Both the position numbers and the translations under genes were made by a program. The notes beneath the pieces are model-generated. The model did not search any database, was not told where the DNA came from, and was given only the letters and a program-made list of their open reading frames with translations. Shown piece by piece: positions 63,201-64,000 of a stretch of 64,000 nt of DNA; the first letter of the stretch is position 1; every line of letters starts with the position of its first letter. Origin of the DNA: [Flexibacter] sp. ATCC 35208 (GTDB taxonomy: Bacteria > Bacteroidota > Bacteroidia > Chitinophagales > Chitinophagaceae); the NCBI RefSeq assembly GCF_001975825.1, contig NZ_MTKN01000036.1, positions 17,527 to 81,526 on the forward strand, given 5' to 3'.

Positions 63201-64000
63201 GCAAACACGCCAACTGTAACAGGTGCTACCGGTAAATGGACACTCTCCAATACCCGTGCAACCATCGCAGCTGCTGATACCAGCAACCCAACTGCGGTGA
63301 TCACCGTTCCTGTAGGTGATAGCGTAAAAGCTTACTGGACAATTACAAACGGTGCATGTTCTACTATCGACAGCGTGAAACTGGTGAACTATGCACAGCC
63401 AACCGCTGCCGAGGCAGGTCCTGACCAACGCCAGTGTGCTACCACAGCCTTTCCTATGGCGGCTAACACTCCTGATGTAACAGGTGCTACCGGTAGATGG
63501 ACACTCTCCAATACCCGTGCGACCATCGCAGCTGCTGATATCAGCAAACCAACTGCAGTGATCACTGTTCCTGTAGGCGACAGCGTAGTAGCTTACTGGA
63601 CAATAACAAACGGTGTTTGTTCTTCTATAGATAGCGTGAAACTGATAGACGATGCAATGCCTGGTACGGCAAATGCTGGTCCTGCTCAGACACATTGTAA
63701 CGACAGTGCCTTCACGATGGCGGCAAATACTGCTACCGCAGGTACCGGTGCATGGTCCTTCTACACAGGTACTACTGCAACGATTGCCACTACAGATGTA
63801 AATAATCCGACAGCAACGATCTTCGTACCGGCTGGCGATACTGCTACTGCTATCTGGACAATCTCCAACGGCATATGTACTTCTACCAGCACTGTTCTTC
63901 TGAAGAATGATATGATGCCGGAAGCTGCAAATGCGGGTCCTGACCAGACACATTGTAACGATTCGCTCTTCCACATGGCGGCTACGCCTGGAGCAATCAC
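57237..64000 (+). CDS. Giant secreted Ig/PKD-like repeat protein (adhesin-like), 3' end beyond window
   Basis: An ATG at 57237 opens a frame that stays open to the window edge (more than 2,250 residues). The signal peptide is residues 1-22 (LYSCLFLAMGIARAQ). Residues about 140-340 look like a beta-sandwich/galactose-binding-type domain (PGFSENFGTLPTNTSRMAYS, FFQKEVTGLCRGSVYNFSAWLLN split at C). Ig-like domains follow. From about residue 730 there are at least 16 tandem 80-90-residue repeats with the pattern NAGPDxxxQC...FTM...GTGTWT...TNGxCSS. Such proteins in Bacteroidota often end in a type IX secretion or gliding-motility C-terminal domain; that end lies outside the window. Surface adhesin or extracellular scaffold is likely; exact role unknown. 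Confidence 0.85.
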   Translation, partial: MKKILILLYSCLFLAMGIARAQTLYFNIPDTVCMSTNNSTADQAKFVSMNAVLSSNQNGKATWTITTPTGSDADYTILYSDVNSTVKSTQLTGTQALTIQFLTAGTYTFKVVLKRTNGADITSTKTVVAVDCTISTCSGGNAEMPGFSENFGTLPTNTSRMAYSPSSAITYIYQASGDLNDNYYAISNTTQLRPEWVAALDHSGLTRGGMLVANSDYTPSIFFQKEVTGLCRGSVYNFSAWLLNTDSASVLNNNCVNGYKYAGVTFQVLNAANTSQVLAEFKTYAVSMNIKKTQWQRYGGSFTVPSGVTDVLVRIKNNFDGGCGNDIAVDDIEFQYCSPVITAQIEGQADNLKEVLCEGAPTVITSAYTPATYFTNPEYQWEMSDDGGVTWFNVPYGTANNDTLFIAEGELTATKTEAADYYFRVRIYESGSSSETCASPSSAVKITILPMPTLYLTKSQVCEGATVELQASGGFDEFKWSDTTYVGPKRSITLVSDTTITVYGYIYYGIDGGKTCVDSNSASISVDDKPTVEISATPTTICVGSRVTFSVNDTLSAIIPTGGHIYWYKGSDSTGVLLTDFNDLTSMTYTTETIADSVFTVVVKSGQCIVQSEPFHVKLTDIPAPPAGKHLIQCVETGSSTFTPGRTQITGTSGTWSYIAVEGPGVSDPSNVDFSDYITGNKNNPGATFTLLHAGTTVYLQYTVKATANSSCIGYAYDTLTLVAGASAAYAGEDTIQCGTSNVFTMTATPPNTDATGIFAEEGTWTVISGNGVTIDDIHAYNTTVTVTPIGTAQDVVLQWSIANTAGCATTTDEVTLHYTAVPTVTLKPVTICNTATSFSLDTTATSGNPLYYSIAAASTGAMPGFSAVAETPITTWPITVPIPSGVAAGTYNFLLTVRNDYGGCTNTIPFSVNVESPTTDPTGVTVSSPNICTTGSTTLTVTGGTLGQNPDGTDAAQWVWYAGGCGTGTAIGTGATITVTVSATTTFYVRAEGTGLCANSTCASGTVTVYTAPATSNAGADQTHCSDSLFTMAANTATIGTGEWTLVSGKATITNLSSPTTTVFVLAGDTATLAWTITNGACTTSDQVVLINYKQPVQANAGPDSLMQCANSTFTMQATTPAIGTGTWSTFTGSAATITTGMFNNPAATVTLAAGDTATLIWTVTNGTCSSHDYVKLINYATPTTANAGPDTIKQCMIPSFTMSATAPTIGTGKWSVKSGNPVIAAADSSKVNAVITVANGTTALLYWTVTNGTCSSKDSIVLINYQSPDPANAGLDSIVQCNNATFTMAATTPNPATATGTWTLFTGSAASIAAADINKINAIITLPAGDTATAIWTVTNGVCSSSDYIFLKNYQAPSTAQAGPDSTKHCADGTFTMSATAPTIGTGTWTVPKPTAIITNPTSTTAIITVPVGDSVMAYWTVVNGTCSSIDSVKLVNYVKPADADAGPDQHLCSATSFTMAANTPSVATAYGVWSKPAGSTATITSVTSPTTTVTIPVGDSSMLFWTITNGACADVDTVWIVNNNPPAAANAGVDTIKQCNNAAFAMTANTPSVAGATGYWTVVSPSTYTIPAADVNNPTATFSVTAGTTVKLRWTITNLGCTSTDSIVLINYEQPTAVSAGADQTKCAGTAFVMTASAVTVTGATGTWYVRSGNATIATGEEHSESAHITIPNGESAVLSWVVTNGTCADSSSVTLTNLLTPSNANAGADIYHCNDSAFVMAANAPDVAGATGTWTFVGTTTATPSDPNSPTATIIVPAGDSVLAIWTITNGTCPTSDTVKLVNYMSPTAAALPADMQQCMTTTFPVTANAPDVPNAVGHWTVVKGNATFPAADLNSTSTTFTVPNGDSAYVTWTITNGLCQSVDTIKLYNYQQPVTANAGPDSIRQCNNATFTMQATAASPATAVGKWSLYPGSAASFSAADSTNPAAVFTLPAGDSATATWTVTNGVCSSSDKVLLINSAMPDQANAGVDSIRQCNNTTFTVAANTPTVTGATGKWTLSNTRATIAAADTSNPTAVITVPVGDSVKAYWTITNGACSTIDSVKLVNYAQPTAAEAGPDQRQCATTAFPMAANTPDVTGATGRWTLSNTRATIAAADISKPTAVITVPVGDSVVAYWTITNGVCSSIDSVKLIDDAMPGTANAGPAQTHCNDSAFTMAANTATAGTGAWSFYTGTTATIATTDVNNPTATIFVPAGDTATAIWTISNGICTSTSTVLLKNDMMPEAANAGPDQTHCNDSLFHMAATPGAI
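59415..64000 (+). repeat. Tandem array of 80-90-residue Ig/PKD-like repeats (at least 16 units)
   Basis: Repeat starts (NAGPD-type motif) fall near 59415, 60285, 60530, 60790, 61045, 61315, 61570, 61830, 62095, 62350, 62610, 62875, 63140, 63405, 63660 and 63925, so the usual period is about 250-265 nt. The first interval is longer and holds divergent Ig-like units. Neighbouring late units are nearly identical in DNA (for example 63219-63280 and 63480-63540), pointing to recent duplication. Confidence 0.9.

Noticed and set aside
61338..63974. Long minus-strand frames rich in Cys, Tyr, Ser and Arg opposite the repeat array (for example 61338-62249 and 62973-63974)
   Set aside because: They are antisense shadows of the tandem repeats; their own periodicity just mirrors the coding repeats and their composition is not protein-like.
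59415..64000. Repeat array considered as a CRISPR or satellite array
   Set aside because: The period is about 250-265 nt, the frame stays open through it and the units translate into one conserved protein repeat; there are no short identical repeats with unique spacers.

Overview
The window looks like chromosomal DNA of a Bacteroidota bacterium, most likely a Chitinophaga-like member of the Chitinophagaceae. The evidence is indirect but consistent. Many starts lack a Shine-Dalgarno sequence, and several promoters match the Bacteroidota TTTG / TAnnTTTG pattern. Lipoproteins carry charged residues right after the lipobox cysteine. Several families are ones seen mainly in this phylum: BtuG-like propellers, a DUF5690 transporter, a DUF5908 protein, a CusA-TolC fusion and a Bacteroidota-type contractile injection system. 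No CRISPR array, insertion sequence, integrase or rRNA was seen.

Region 1 (1-6.3 kb): on the minus strand a cobalamin riboswitch heads an operon of BtuG-like lipoprotein, BtuB-like TonB receptor, second BtuG-like lipoprotein, and a secreted protein that starts at 36 and leaves the window. A divergent gene encodes an STN-domain protein with GVQxAGxxN surface repeats. Region 2 (6.4-11.2 kb): the agmatine-to-putrescine pair aguB-aguA, then two convergent L,D-transpeptidases.

Region 3 (11.3-19.3 kb): a phosphonate catabolism operon (class III PLP enzyme, NPP-type phosphatase, phosphonoacetate hydrolase, phosphonoacetaldehyde dehydrogenase, TIGR03364-type FAD oxidoreductase). It has a divergent DUF5690 MFS transporter and a nearby HTH-cupin regulator. 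The route runs aminophosphonate to phosphonoacetaldehyde, phosphonoacetate, then acetate plus phosphate, with no PhnW or PhnX in view. Region 4 (19.4-25.3 kb): a metal-efflux operon with a small secreted-type protein, a CusA-TolC fusion and a CusB-like adaptor.

Region 5 (25.4-43.0 kb): a tightly packed 15-gene minus-strand operon for an extracellular-type contractile injection system: cap, unknown protein, sheath, two tubes, DUF5908, LysM baseplate protein, VgrG spike, PAAR tip, gp25, two large baseplate wedge proteins around a fibre-like protein, tape measure and AAA+ ATPase. No obvious toxin cargo lies in it. Next to it, facing away, is a membrane protein with what looks like a GH18 fold without the catalytic motif.

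Region 6 (45.4-56.8 kb): an AraC regulator, a bacteriophytochrome kinase, twin tRNA-Arg(ACG) genes each with its own promoter, rlmH, a rhomboid protease, a response regulator, tilS, a TPR protein, etfB-etfA, a DUF151 nuclease, ispE, and rpmI-rplT without infC. Region 7 (57.2-64 kb): the first part of a giant secreted protein with at least 16 copies of an Ig/PKD-like repeat that carry two cysteines each. Its gene runs past the right edge.
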